Shown: piece after piece, positions 30,129-39,300 of the stretch
Numbering within the stretch: position 1 is the stretch's first letter
How the letters are laid out: each line of letters starts with the position of its first letter
From: Streptococcus mitis
GTDB lineage: Bacteria; Bacillota; Bacilli; Lactobacillales; Streptococcaceae
Assembly (NCBI RefSeq): GCF_000722685.1
Contig: NZ_JPFV01000012.1
Span: 221,382 to 285,381, forward strand
DNA: 64,000 bases
Direction: 5' to 3'
Translations under genes and position numbers: made by a program
The notes under the pieces: model-generated
Database searches by the model: none
What the model saw: the letters and a program-made list of their open reading frames with translations, nothing else
What the model was told of the DNA's origin: nothing

Positions 30129-31352
30129 CTACATATAGTGTGATGAGTGAGCTTCTAACTCCTCATACAATTTGGCACGTTTTTCACTTGCATCAATATT
30201 TAAGACAAAGGCGATGGCTACAGATAATACCAAAAGACTGTTCCCTCCTTGCGATAAGAAGGGGAAGGTAACTCCTGTTGAGGGAATAATACCAGAAATT
30301 CCACCGATATTAACAAAGACCTGTACCAACATCATCCCCCCAACTCCAATCGCCATCATGGAATTAAAGGGATTCTTAGCACGAATTCCTACTAGGATAA
30401 TTCGCAAAATGAGGAAAAAGACAAGTGCTAAAATCAAGCTGGCACCCACAAATCCAAACTCTTCAATGACAATTGAAAATACAAAGTCTGTATGGGCTTC
30501 TGGTAGATAGCCACGTTTTTCGATTGAATTTCCTAAACCTAGACCAAACCATCCACCATTGACCATGGCAAAGTAGGAATTTGCAAGTTGGTGGCCTGCT
30601 CCTGCCAAATCAGCAAAGGGATTAAAGTAGGCACTGAAACGCTTGGCCACATATCCAAATACTGGAACTTTTAAAAACTTATCAACCCCTATCATATCAA
30701 TAGCTGTTAAGGAAAGGGCGGAAACGCCAAACAAAAGACCGATAAAGGCTACAAACCAGCGATGAGCAATCCCACTAACTGTGTACATAATCAAAGCAAC
30801 CAAAGCTAAGATAGAAGCATTCCCCAAATCTGGGAAAATAGCAAGGCTCCCAATCAATACAAAGAGGACAAAGCGCCAATCATTAAACGCACGAGGAAGC
30901 CACTGATTTTGTGTTAAAACTTGAAAATCATAAATAGCTATATCCTCTTGTTGTTTGGAAAATCTGTTTGCTAAATACCAAATAATAATAATTTTCAAAT
31001 ATTCTGCTGGCTGAATAGTCAGAGGTCCTACTGAAATCCAGCCATAGGCTCCATTGACAGGAATACCAATTAAACGAGCCAAGGCTAATAGAATCAGCTC
31101 AACGAACATAACGATAAATAAAAGACGTTCGTTTCTTAAAAAATTCAGTTTCAACTTATATATCAAGGCAATCAGTATCAAACTAAATATCCAAAATAGT
31201 CCCTGACTTCGGACCAATTGCAGTGCACTTTGGCCTTCTTGAATTAAAATAGCACTGGTTGTCGAATAAACCACAATCAAGCCCAAAATAGATAAAAGTA
31301 AGTAAGGAACTAGAATAGAATAATTTAACAGGTGCCTTTTACTAATCTTCAT
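30129..31352 (-). CDS. ftsW: Septal peptidoglycan polymerase FtsW (SEDS family)
   Basis: A polytopic SEDS glycosyltransferase of 407 residues with about ten helices, acting at the septum with its cognate bPBP. The conserved motifs QPAEYLKI (about 113) and PFLSQGGNSLL (about 364) are present, as is PEAHTDFVFSIVIEEFG in the large extracellular loop, which carries the catalytic Asp (about 275-291). A TATAAT lies at plus 31423-31428. It begins 161 bases after prsA and precedes ppc. Confidence 0.95.
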   Translation of the reverse strand: MKISKRHLLNYSILVPYLLLSILGLIVVYSTTSAILIQEGQSALQLVRSQGLFWIFSLILIALIYKLKLNFLRNERLLFIVMFVELILLALARLIGIPVNGAYGWISVGPLTIQPAEYLKIIIIWYLANRFSKQQEDIAIYDFQVLTQNQWLPRAFNDWRFVLFVLIGSLAIFPDLGNASILALVALIMYTVSGIAHRWFVAFIGLLFGVSALSLTAIDMIGVDKFLKVPVFGYVAKRFSAYFNPFADLAGAGHQLANSYFAMVNGGWFGLGLGNSIEKRGYLPEAHTDFVFSIVIEEFGFVGASLILALVFFLILRIILVGIRAKNPFNSMMAIGVGGMMLVQVFVNIGGISGIIPSTGVTFPFLSQGGNSLLVLSVAIAFVLNIDASEKRAKLYEELEAHSSHYM

Positions 31353-31484
31353 AGTATCACCAATCTAATGAGAACAACACAATTGCTTCCCAAATTCCGT
31401 TTGTTTTCTAGTTTTGATTGCTATTATACCATTTTTTCCGAAAGAAAAAAACTCTTATCCATCAGATAGACCATTTTTGTCATA

Positions 31485-31510
31485 AGAAAAAGAGCACTTG
31501 GCTCTTTTCT
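31485..31510 (-). terminator. Terminator after prsA
   Basis: AGAAAAGAGC pairs with GCTCTTTTTCT on the minus strand. It lies directly past the prsA stop codon and has a moderate T-tail inside the stem. Confidence 0.7.
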
Positions 31511-31513
31511 GTT

Positions 31514-32452
31514 TTATTCTTTTGATGAACTACTTGAGCTTGAATCTCCACCACCGATATATTGCGTAAAGATATTTTGGAAGGCTTGGTCCTTAACCTT
31601 GATATTGGCTGCTTGCAATTCTTTTCCGATGATGCTTTGAACAAATGTTGAATCATTTTGTTTTTGAGTCAAGATAACAGTTTTTAATTTTTCTTTGTAG
31701 TCATCAATATTAGATGATTTTTCTGTTTTCTTAGTGAGTTTTACAATGTAATATTGGCTGCTGTATGCTTGTGTTCCAGTAACACTAATCACATCAGAAA
31801 TACCGTTTACATCTAAAGCGAAAGCTGCTTTCTTAACTTGATCTGGTACTTCTGTTGAAGCAGAGTCAAAAGTGATTTCTCCACCGTTCGCTTTAGTTTT
31901 CTCATCTGTCGAATTATCTTTAGCTAATTGAGCGAAATCTGCGCCACTTGCCTTGGCTTTTTCAAGAATTTCTTTAGCCTTGTCTTCATTGTCCAAACGG
32001 ATGATTTGAGCAGTCACATCTGGAGTGTATTCGTCAAATGCTTTCTTATAAGCATCATCTGTCAATTCAGCTTCTGCTGCCTTCTTAACTGCTAACTCAA
32101 CTAATTTACTTGTACGAATTTGAGCTTTACGTGTTTCAAGAGTCATACCTGCTTGTGACAAGACACGTTGGTAGTTATCACCGTATTGTTTTTCTTCCTG
32201 AGCTATAGTATCATCGACTTCTTTGTTATCTACTTCTGAGCCATATTGCTTCTCAAATACTTTTTGGATGGTCAAGTTCAACAACACTTGTTGAGCTGAA
32301 GGATTGCTCTTCACTTGCTCATAAAATTGATGTTCTGTGATGACATCTCCTTTCATGCTGATAAGGTCTGCCCCTTCCGAACCTTTCGAACAAGCTGCTA
32401 AAGTTGCTACTGATAATAATGTAATGGCACCTGCCAATAGTTTTTTCTTCAT
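31514..32452 (-). CDS. prsA: PrsA/PpmA foldase lipoprotein (peptidyl-prolyl isomerase)
   Basis: An extracytoplasmic folding factor of 312 residues. The signal peptide ends in a lipobox LAAC (residues 18-21) and is followed by SKGSEG. A parvulin-type rotamase domain lies at about 143-240 (TAQIIRLDNEDKA, DNSTDEKTKANGGEITF), and the C-terminus is serine-rich. Its pneumococcal counterpart PpmA is a surface protein. The promoter carries a CiaR-like repeat. It is followed by its own terminator, so it is probably monocistronic. Confidence 0.93.
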   Translation of the reverse strand: MKKKLLAGAITLLSVATLAACSKGSEGADLISMKGDVITEHQFYEQVKSNPSAQQVLLNLTIQKVFEKQYGSEVDNKEVDDTIAQEEKQYGDNYQRVLSQAGMTLETRKAQIRTSKLVELAVKKAAEAELTDDAYKKAFDEYTPDVTAQIIRLDNEDKAKEILEKAKASGADFAQLAKDNSTDEKTKANGGEITFDSASTEVPDQVKKAAFALDVNGISDVISVTGTQAYSSQYYIVKLTKKTEKSSNIDDYKEKLKTVILTQKQNDSTFVQSIIGKELQAANIKVKDQAFQNIFTQYIGGGDSSSSSSSKE

Positions 32453-32485
32453 GTCTACTCCTTTGAGATAAGTGTTACCCTATCT

Positions 32486-32517
32486 ATTTTACTATATTTT
32501 CTTAAATTTTTCTGAAA
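32486..32517 (-). promoter_or_regulatory. prsA promoter with CiaR-type direct repeat
   Basis: On the minus strand TTTCAG, five A and TTTAAG, then 9 bases and TAAAAT. The consensus CiaR site is TTTAAG-N5-TTTAAG; one half here has one mismatch. ppmA is a known CiaR target in pneumococcus, and the geometry equals that at 2152-2183. Confidence 0.7.
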
Positions 32518-32518
32518 A

Positions 32519-33232
32519 TCATTCGCCAACAGGAAATTGAACATCTGCTACATTTTTACGAAGCATGAGAATGCCGTCCCCTAAAGGTACTAGTGTTGCG
32601 GTGAGTCCTGGATTGTCTAAGGTTGCATCAAATAGTCTTTGAAGTCCTCTGTAAATAGTTCGCTGACCACGACGGACTTCCATAATATCCTTGGCAACAT
32701 CACCACCTTGGAAAATATCATCCAAGACAACCACACCTCCAACATCCAAATGTTTGAGGATTTCTGGCAGAAAAACGATGTATTTAGACTTGGCAGAGTC
32801 CATAAAGACGAAATCATAGGACTCTGTCAGGGTAGATAAGATATCTACCGCATCTCCCTCTAGGAGAGTGATTTGCTTGCGACTGTCAAACTGGGCGAAA
32901 TTTTCCTTGGCAAATCCAATCATCTCTGGATTGCGGTCAATGGTTGTAATCTTGGCGTTTGGCGCATGTTCCGCCATCAAGAGGGCTGAAAAACCGATAG
33001 CCGTCCCAATTTCCAGAATGTTTTTAGGTTGTATGGTTTCCATGAGAAAACGGAAATAAGCTACCGTTTCATGGGGAATAATGGGAATATTTTCCTTGCG
33101 GGCAAAGTCTTCCAATTCTTTCAAAGATCCTGTGACTTGCTTTTGGCGCTGGCGCATCAAGTTCACAATTTCTTCCTTGACGACAGGGCGGCGCATGTTA
33201 TGGTTGGCATTTTTACTATATGATTCAACCAT
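32519..33232 (-). CDS. SAM-dependent O-methyltransferase (YrrM/caffeoyl-CoA OMT type)
   Basis: A 237-residue class I methyltransferase. The SAM-binding motif ILEIGTAIGFSALLMAE is at about residue 64, followed by TTIDRNPEM (motif II) and DFVFMDSAKSKY (metal-binding type, about 133). The closest characterised relatives in Firmicutes (TrmR) methylate tRNA wobble-base derivatives, but the substrate is not certain here. The start at 33232 (MVESYSKNANHN) lies 1 base after the pepF stop; a frame to 33274 would overlap pepF. Confidence 0.85.
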   Translation of the reverse strand: MVESYSKNANHNMRRPVVKEEIVNLMRQRQKQVTGSLKELEDFARKENIPIIPHETVAYFRFLMETIQPKNILEIGTAIGFSALLMAEHAPNAKITTIDRNPEMIGFAKENFAQFDSRKQITLLEGDAVDILSTLTESYDFVFMDSAKSKYIVFLPEILKHLDVGGVVVLDDIFQGGDVAKDIMEVRRGQRTIYRGLQRLFDATLDNPGLTATLVPLGDGILMLRKNVADVQFPVGE

Positions 33233-33233
33233 C

Positions 33234-35036
33234 TTATGCCAATCCCAATTTTTCAACAAGGGCTTCAAACTCATTCAAACGACGTTCGAAGACTGCAAAG
33301 GCATCGTTGAGATAGTTTTCCTTCTCCATATCAACACCAGCTTTTCTCATGACATTAAGTGGATAGTCAGATTTACCTGCCTTGAGGTAGTCGATATAAC
33401 GGTCACGGTCTTCTTGACTACCATGAACAATCTTTTCAGCTAGGGCTGAGGCTGCTGCAAAACCTGTTGAATATTGATATACATAGTAGTTATAGTAGAA
33501 GTGTGGAATGCGAGCCCACTCAAATTGGATTTCAGGATTGTCTTCCTTACTCAAACCATAATACTCTTGGTTCAAGTCTGCGTAGAGTTTATTTAGGAAG
33601 TCGCTTGTCAAGACTTCACCATTTTGGTCTGCTTGGTGGATAGCGTGTTCAAACTCAGCAAATTGAGTTTGACGAAAAACTGTTCCACGGAAACCGTCTA
33701 GGAAGTTATTGAGAATAGCAAAGCGCGTTGCGTCGTCTTTCACTTCTTCCAATAATTTCTCCGTCAAGATATTTTCATTGGTCGTTGAGGCAATCTCAGC
33801 CAAGAAGATAGAATAATCTCCGTAAACATAAGGCTGAGTTTCACGAGTATAGCTTGAGTGCATACTGTGACCAGTCTCATGGACAAGAGTAAAGAGATTA
33901 TCTAGATTGTCCTGCCAGTTGAGGAGCATAAAGGCATTGGTATCATAAGAACCGCCAGAGTAGGCCCCTGAACGCTTGCCTTGATTTTCGTAAACATCAA
34001 TCCAACGCTCGCTGAAGGCACGTTTGACACGGCTCAAGTAATCCTCACCCAAGACTGCCAAGGCTTCTTCTGCTTTTTTCAAAGCTTCTTGGTAGGTAAA
34101 ACTATATTCAACAGATGAAAGCGGTGTGTAGACATCGTACATCTTGAGGTCTGAAATCCCCAAAATCTTTGAACGAAGCTCAAGGTAACGATGCAAGAGT
34201 GGCAAATGCTTGCGAACTGCTGCTACCAAATTGTCATAAACACTTTCTGGAACAAAATTGGCTGCTAGGGCTGCATGACGAGCACTCTTGTAGTTGCGAA
34301 CTTTTGCACGGTAGTTTTGCACCTTAACGTTGGTTTGCAAGGTTTTAGCATATGTGTGTTGAAATTGTTCATAAGTCGCATAAAGAGCTTGATAGGCACC
34401 ACGGCGAACCTCACGATTTTTAGACTCCATCAAACGTGTGTAAGTCCCGTGAGATAGCTGCACTTCCTTACCATCATCGTCGAGGACATAAGGGAACACA
34501 ATATCCGCATTGTCCAAGATAGCGAAGGTTTCACTTGCCGAAACAAAAATTTCACCAGCTCCAGCTAATAATTCTTCTTCACGTTGTGAAAGAACATGTT
34601 CCTTGCCTTGTAAAAGCTTGTCAAAATAGTGTTGATAAAGCTGCAATTTTGGTTGAGCTTCTAAAAAGTCAGCATACTGCTTTTCACTGATTTCCATAAA
34701 TTCAGGCTCATAAAATGAAAAGGCTTGGTCTAGCTGACTATAGAGAGTCATAGCCTTGGCATAGTACTCTTGGTACTTGGCTTCACGTGTATCCTGGTCA
34801 TTTTTCATATGAGCATAAACGTAAAGCTTCTCCATCTGGCGTTCCATTTCAAGAGAAACTTCAGTGATTTCGAGTAGGCTATCCGCACTATCTAGGAGAT
34901 GGCCTTCATACTGGGCTACTGTCTCCAATTGTTCTGTTAAATCTTTTAAGGCTTCTTCCCAAGCCTGATCAGTTGGATAGATCGTTGATAGATCCCATGT
35001 ATCTTTTTCATTTATTTCATTTCTTTGTAATACCAT
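33234..35036 (-). CDS. pepF: Oligoendopeptidase F (M3 metallopeptidase)
   Basis: A cytoplasmic zinc peptidase of 600 residues that degrades short peptides. The HEXXH zinc motif is in [11 protein letters not shown] (about residue 382), followed by the distal Glu in [11 protein letters not shown] (about 410). Length and start [20 protein letters not shown] fit the family. coiA lies 18 bases upstream in the same direction, so pepF may be induced with coiA during competence. Confidence 0.95.
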   Translation of the reverse strand: MVLQRNEINEKDTWDLSTIYPTDQAWEEALKDLTEQLETVAQYEGHLLDSADSLLEITEVSLEMERQMEKLYVYAHMKNDQDTREAKYQEYYAKAMTLYSQLDQAFSFYEPEFMEISEKQYADFLEAQPKLQLYQHYFDKLLQGKEHVLSQREEELLAGAGEIFVSASETFAILDNADIVFPYVLDDDGKEVQLSHGTYTRLMESKNREVRRGAYQALYATYEQFQHTYAKTLQTNVKVQNYRAKVRNYKSARHAALAANFVPESVYDNLVAAVRKHLPLLHRYLELRSKILGISDLKMYDVYTPLSSVEYSFTYQEALKKAEEALAVLGEDYLSRVKRAFSERWIDVYENQGKRSGAYSGGSYDTNAFMLLNWQDNLDNLFTLVHETGHSMHSSYTRETQPYVYGDYSIFLAEIASTTNENILTEKLLEEVKDDATRFAILNNFLDGFRGTVFRQTQFAEFEHAIHQADQNGEVLTSDFLNKLYADLNQEYYGLSKEDNPEIQFEWARIPHFYYNYYVYQYSTGFAAASALAEKIVHGSQEDRDRYIDYLKAGKSDYPLNVMRKAGVDMEKENYLNDAFAVFERRLNEFEALVEKLGLA

Positions 35037-35054
35037 TAGATTCCTCCATCCTTT

Positions 35055-36008
35055 CTATTCTACCATATTTTTCAAGAAATATTGCTGATAAAAGGCTGGT
35101 GGATAAAGCTTTTGCCAATCATTTTGAGGATTTTCTTGATAATAGGTGTAAAAGTGCTGATAATAGCTGTTCAAGTCTTGTTTAATCTGGAAAAATTTGC
35201 CCACTAGTGGTCTAATTTGGGGATACCATGCTTTTAGCTCATAAGTCAGGATATTCTCTCCCTTTTGATAGGCTTCTGCTTGTTCTTTCATCCAAAAGGG
35301 ATTTTGATAATAGAGTTGTTGTCGGATATAGCGACAGATATCCTTATCTTGAAAAACTGTAAAATGAGATATTTTTTGTTTCTTATAGGGGAGACGTAAT
35401 ATCTCCAGTAGACTATCTTGTCCATAGGGAAATTCCTTAATCTGATAATGGAGTTTACCTCGGAGATCTTGGTGAATCAGGTATTTGAGTCTTAAAAGCT
35501 GTTTTTCCTTGTCTATTTCCCAAACATAAAAGCCCATGTTTTGACTGAAATAGAGAAAACCTTGTTGCAGACGAGTCAAACGCTCCTTGAGCCAAAGTTT
35601 TTCCCCCAGCAACCACAGTGCTTGATAACCTTGACTACGGTAACCCTCACTACGCTCTTTAAGAACTTTTTGAGGCAAGGGACTACACTGAACTTCTAGA
35701 GCTAGATTACCATTTACAAATACATCCGCAATCTGTTTAAGCTCTGGAAGCTGGTATTCTAATTGCACCTCTGCCTCTTTTTTCAACCAGTGATAAAGGG
35801 ATTCCTTATTTGCCAAGTGTTCTGGACTTTCATTTTCAAAGGAATACCCACAGTCTTTTAGGGATTTATGGGCAAAGTGGGTCCGGACACTTGGTCCTTG
35901 ACGCAAACGGAGCTGACCTCCACAAGCTGGGCAGGTGTATTCTTCCTTCTCAAGCTTATCCTCTAACACATTTACCAACTCTCCCCTAGCATCTCTCGCA
36001 ACAAACAT
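35055..36008 (-). CDS. coiA: Competence protein CoiA
   Basis: A late competence protein that promotes recombination of incoming DNA. It is 317 residues long. A short N-terminal zinc-ribbon-like pair, YTCPACGGQLRLRQG (about 29-43), precedes a nuclease-like region, VQCSPLPQKVLKERSEGYR (about 130), characteristic of the CoiA family. A TACGAATA box lies 22 bases before the ATG, with AAAGGAGGGAAATC as ribosome site. pepF and the O-methyltransferase gene follow on the same strand. Confidence 0.94.
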   Translation of the reverse strand: MFVARDARGELVNVLEDKLEKEEYTCPACGGQLRLRQGPSVRTHFAHKSLKDCGYSFENESPEHLANKESLYHWLKKEAEVQLEYQLPELKQIADVFVNGNLALEVQCSPLPQKVLKERSEGYRSQGYQALWLLGEKLWLKERLTRLQQGFLYFSQNMGFYVWEIDKEKQLLRLKYLIHQDLRGKLHYQIKEFPYGQDSLLEILRLPYKKQKISHFTVFQDKDICRYIRQQLYYQNPFWMKEQAEAYQKGENILTYELKAWYPQIRPLVGKFFQIKQDLNSYYQHFYTYYQENPQNDWQKLYPPAFYQQYFLKNMVE

Positions 36009-36029
36009 GATTTCCCTCCTTTTCTATAT

Positions 36030-36037
36030 TATTCGTA
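36030..36037 (-). promoter_or_regulatory. CIN box (ComX/SigX promoter) of coiA
   Basis: TACGAATA on the minus strand, preceded by a T-run, is the -10-like recognition element of the alternative sigma factor ComX. It lies 22 bases upstream of the coiA ATG. Confidence 0.9.
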
Positions 36038-36071
36038 AAAATTAATAATCGTATTTTTAATTATAGAAAAA

Positions 36072-36116
36072 AGTGTAGTAAATCGAAATAAAATATAAGC
36101 AAATTGATTGGGGAAT
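36072..36116. repeat. Truncated RUP copy
   Basis: About 45 bases match the left end of RUP (GTAGTAAATCGAAATAAAAT and onward), then stop exactly where a second RUP begins with TATAGT. The missing right half does not reappear beyond the second copy. Confidence 0.65.
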
Positions 36117-36236
36117 TATAGTGAGTTGAAATAAGATATGAACAAATTCATTAGGGAAATCAAATTAATTTCTATCAATGATTAAGGATTAAGAATTTAT
36201 TTCGTACTATTCCAGTTTCAATTTATTGTACTATAA
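36117..36236. repeat. RUP element, second copy
   Basis: A RUP of about 120 bp starting TATAGTGAGTTGAAATAAGA and ending TGTACTATA. It is slightly longer than the 107-bp type. It lies between the LPXTG protein gene and coiA, directly after a RUP fragment. Confidence 0.8.
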
Positions 36237-36249
36237 TTGACAAATAACC

Positions 36250-36288
36250 AAAATCTCCTAGCAATCAATGGACTACTAGGAGATTTTT
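36250..36288. terminator. Terminator after the LPXTG protein gene
   Basis: AATCTCCTAG pairs with CTAGGAGATT around a 14-base loop, with T-rich sequence on both sides. It can act in either direction. It lies about 70 bases past the surface-protein stop codon. Confidence 0.8.
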
Positions 36289-36359
36289 TAAGAAATTCTA
36301 TATAAGCTATAGAATCAAATACAGATTTTACTAAAAGATTAGATTAACTTATATATAAA

Positions 36360-39300
36360 TTATGCTTCCTCATCTTCTTTACGACGACGGCCTGCAAGAC
36401 CAAGTCCAAGTACTGCACTTGCTGCAGCTGCTACCATAGCTACTGTAGAGTCTGCTGTACCAGTATTTGGAAGTTGTCGATCTTTATTTATTGTAGTTTC
36501 AGATCCTGGAGTTCCATCTGACATTTCATTAGCACTGCCGTCCTTATGTGGCTGAGCTGGCATTTCTTCTGAAATACCATTCACACTACCTGTATAGGCT
36601 GGGACTTCTGCTGTTGGTGGCGTAACTACGTTGCCGTCACCAGATGTACTGCTTGTGCCTACTGGTTCTGTATAGGCTGGGACTTCTGCTGTTGGTGGGG
36701 TAATAACGTTGCCTGCGCCATCCGTACTACTTGTGCCTACTGGATCTGTATACGCTGGCACTTCGACAGTCGGTGGGGTAATAACGTTACCATCGCCATC
36801 TGTATTACTTGTACCTACTGGATCTGTGTAAGCTGGAACTTCGACAGTCGGTGGCGTAATGACATTACCTTCGCCATCTGTACTGCTGGTGCCTACTGGA
36901 TCTGTATAGGCTGGAACTTCTGCAGTTGGTGGGGTAATCAAGTTACCGGCGCCATCTGTACTGCTTGTACCTACTGGTTCTGTATAGGCTGGAACTTCTA
37001 CAGTTGGTGGGGTAATCAAATTGCCGGCGCCATCTGTACTGCTTGTACCTACTGGTTCTGTATAGGCTGGGACTTCTACAGTTGGTGGGGTAATCAAATT
37101 GCCGGCGCCATCTGTACTGCTTGTGCCTACTGGATCTGTGTATTCTGGAACTTCTACAGTTGGTGGAGTAATGACATTGCCTTCGCCAACTGTACTACTT
37201 GTTCCTACTGGAGTTACTGCTTCAATTGCTTTAACTCCTGTAGTTTGAGCGCCATCTACGCCTTCTTGATCTTTCGCCTCATTGATAGCATTTACGGCTG
37301 CGAGGGCGGCTTTCGCTACTTCGGCTTTCGCTGCTGCTTTCTCATCGTCTGACAATTTAGCATTCTTATCAATTGAAGCAATCTTAGCTTCTGACGCTGT
37401 TTGGATGGCTTCCAGTGCTTTCTCTTTACCTACTGGAGTTACTGCTTCAATTGCTTCAACCCCTGTAGTTTGAGCGCCATCTACACCATCTTGATCTTTC
37501 GCCTCATTGATAGCATTTACGGCTGCGAGGGCGGCTTTCGCTACTTCGGCTTTCGCTGCTGCTTTTTCATCATCTGACAATTTAGCGTTCTTATCAATTG
37601 AGGCAATCTTAGCTTCTGACGCTGTTTGGATGGCTTCTAGGGCTTTCTCTTTACCTACTGGACTTACAGCTTCTACCGCTGCTGTTCCTTCTGTTTGAGC
37701 TGTTGTTACTCCTGCATTGTCAGTTGCTGCGTCAATTGCTTTATCTGCTTTTGTTGCTGCATCTTGTGCTGCTTGTTTAGCCGCATCTTTTTCTTCTTTC
37801 GTTGCGTTTGGAGTACCTTCAATTGCTGCTAATTTTTCTGCTAATTTTTTCGCTACTTCTGCTTTAGCCGCATCTTTAACTGCTACTGTTGGACTTACAG
37901 CTTCTACCGCTGCTGTTCCTTCTGTTTGAGCTGTTGTTACTCCTGCATTGTCAGTTGCTGCGTCAATTGCTTTATCTGCTTTTGTTGCTGCATCTTGTGC
38001 TGCTTGTTTAGCCGCATCTTTTTCTTCTTTCGTTGCGTTTGGAGTACCTTCAATTGCTGCTAATTTAACTTTCTTAGCCTTATCAATTTCTAATTTAGCT
38101 TGAGCTTTTTGAAGCAACAAAGTCTGAGCATTAATATCCGCTTGATTTTTACGATTCGCTATTGCTACATTGTTTGTTTCTTCATTTAAAATCTCTTGAG
38201 CCTTAGCTATTTCTGCTTGATAGGCTGCCCATGCTTCAGGTGTATAATCACTTTGATTTAAAGTTGCTGCTTTTGCTGCTTCCGCTTGTAGGTCAGCTTT
38301 ATACATATTAATTTTAACTGTTTGTTGTGCAACTGTATCACTACCTGTTTTTTTAGTCTCTTTATTAATCAGATTTCCTGAAGTTTGATAAGAAACTGTC
38401 CCCTCCAATTGTTTTTCAATTGGTTTGGTAGTTGGCAAACTAAAAGTATACGTTAAAGTCTGTTCTCGTTTAGGGTCCAAATTGTTAAAATCAAGAGTCA
38501 AACTAGTTCCATTTAGTTGAGCAGATCTTGTACCTGTTGTTTCAACTAATTTTGCACCCTCTGGCAACTCAACTCTATATTGATTATTTGTAGAAGTTGA
38601 GAATCCTTTATTAATAACTTTTACAGTCACAGTGGTATCCACAGTAGCAGAAGTAGCTGAAGTAGCTGTAGATTCATAAGTAGTGCTTACAACTTCGGAT
38701 ACAAGATATGAACCACTAGCAACACGAACATTACCTACAACTCCTCCTGCATTCTCATCAGATGATATAGCTGGTCTATTGTAACTATTATCACCAGTAT
38801 GATTTTCTGTACTTCTATTAAGGGCTGTTTCAAATTGAAGTCTTAATTTTGTTAATCCTTCAGGAACGTTTACAAGCACAGACATTTCTCCCATCGGAGT
38901 ACCAGAATATCCTCTTGCATACTGACCTAGTACTGCTCCTGTTTCTGGATTTTTAACAACTAGTTTTGCTCCATTATTACCACCATTTATATTTACTGTT
39001 GATCCTCTCCAAGTTACCTTCACTTCTTGGCCACCAACTACATCAATATCTTGATAAATAGGACCAAATTCAGGTTTTGGACTACCACTACCCGATCCTC
39101 TTCCTGGATATACTGCTAAAACAGCTCCTATTCTAGAACCTTTATCACCCGGAAATCCATCAGCATATTGAGATGCTTTCGGAGTCCAAATAAGAGGAAC
39201 TGTTGTTGTTGTTGAATTAACAGGTTTCCATCCTGTTAATTTACTGATATCGTTCTTAACAGTAATAGGATCTGATGTTGCAGTTGGAAGTACTGCTCCT

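Noticed and set aside
36588..38066. Regular repeats that might suggest a CRISPR array
   Set aside because: The 78-, 225- and 231-bp units are all in frame within one long ORF and encode protein repeats; there are no unique spacers and no cas genes.
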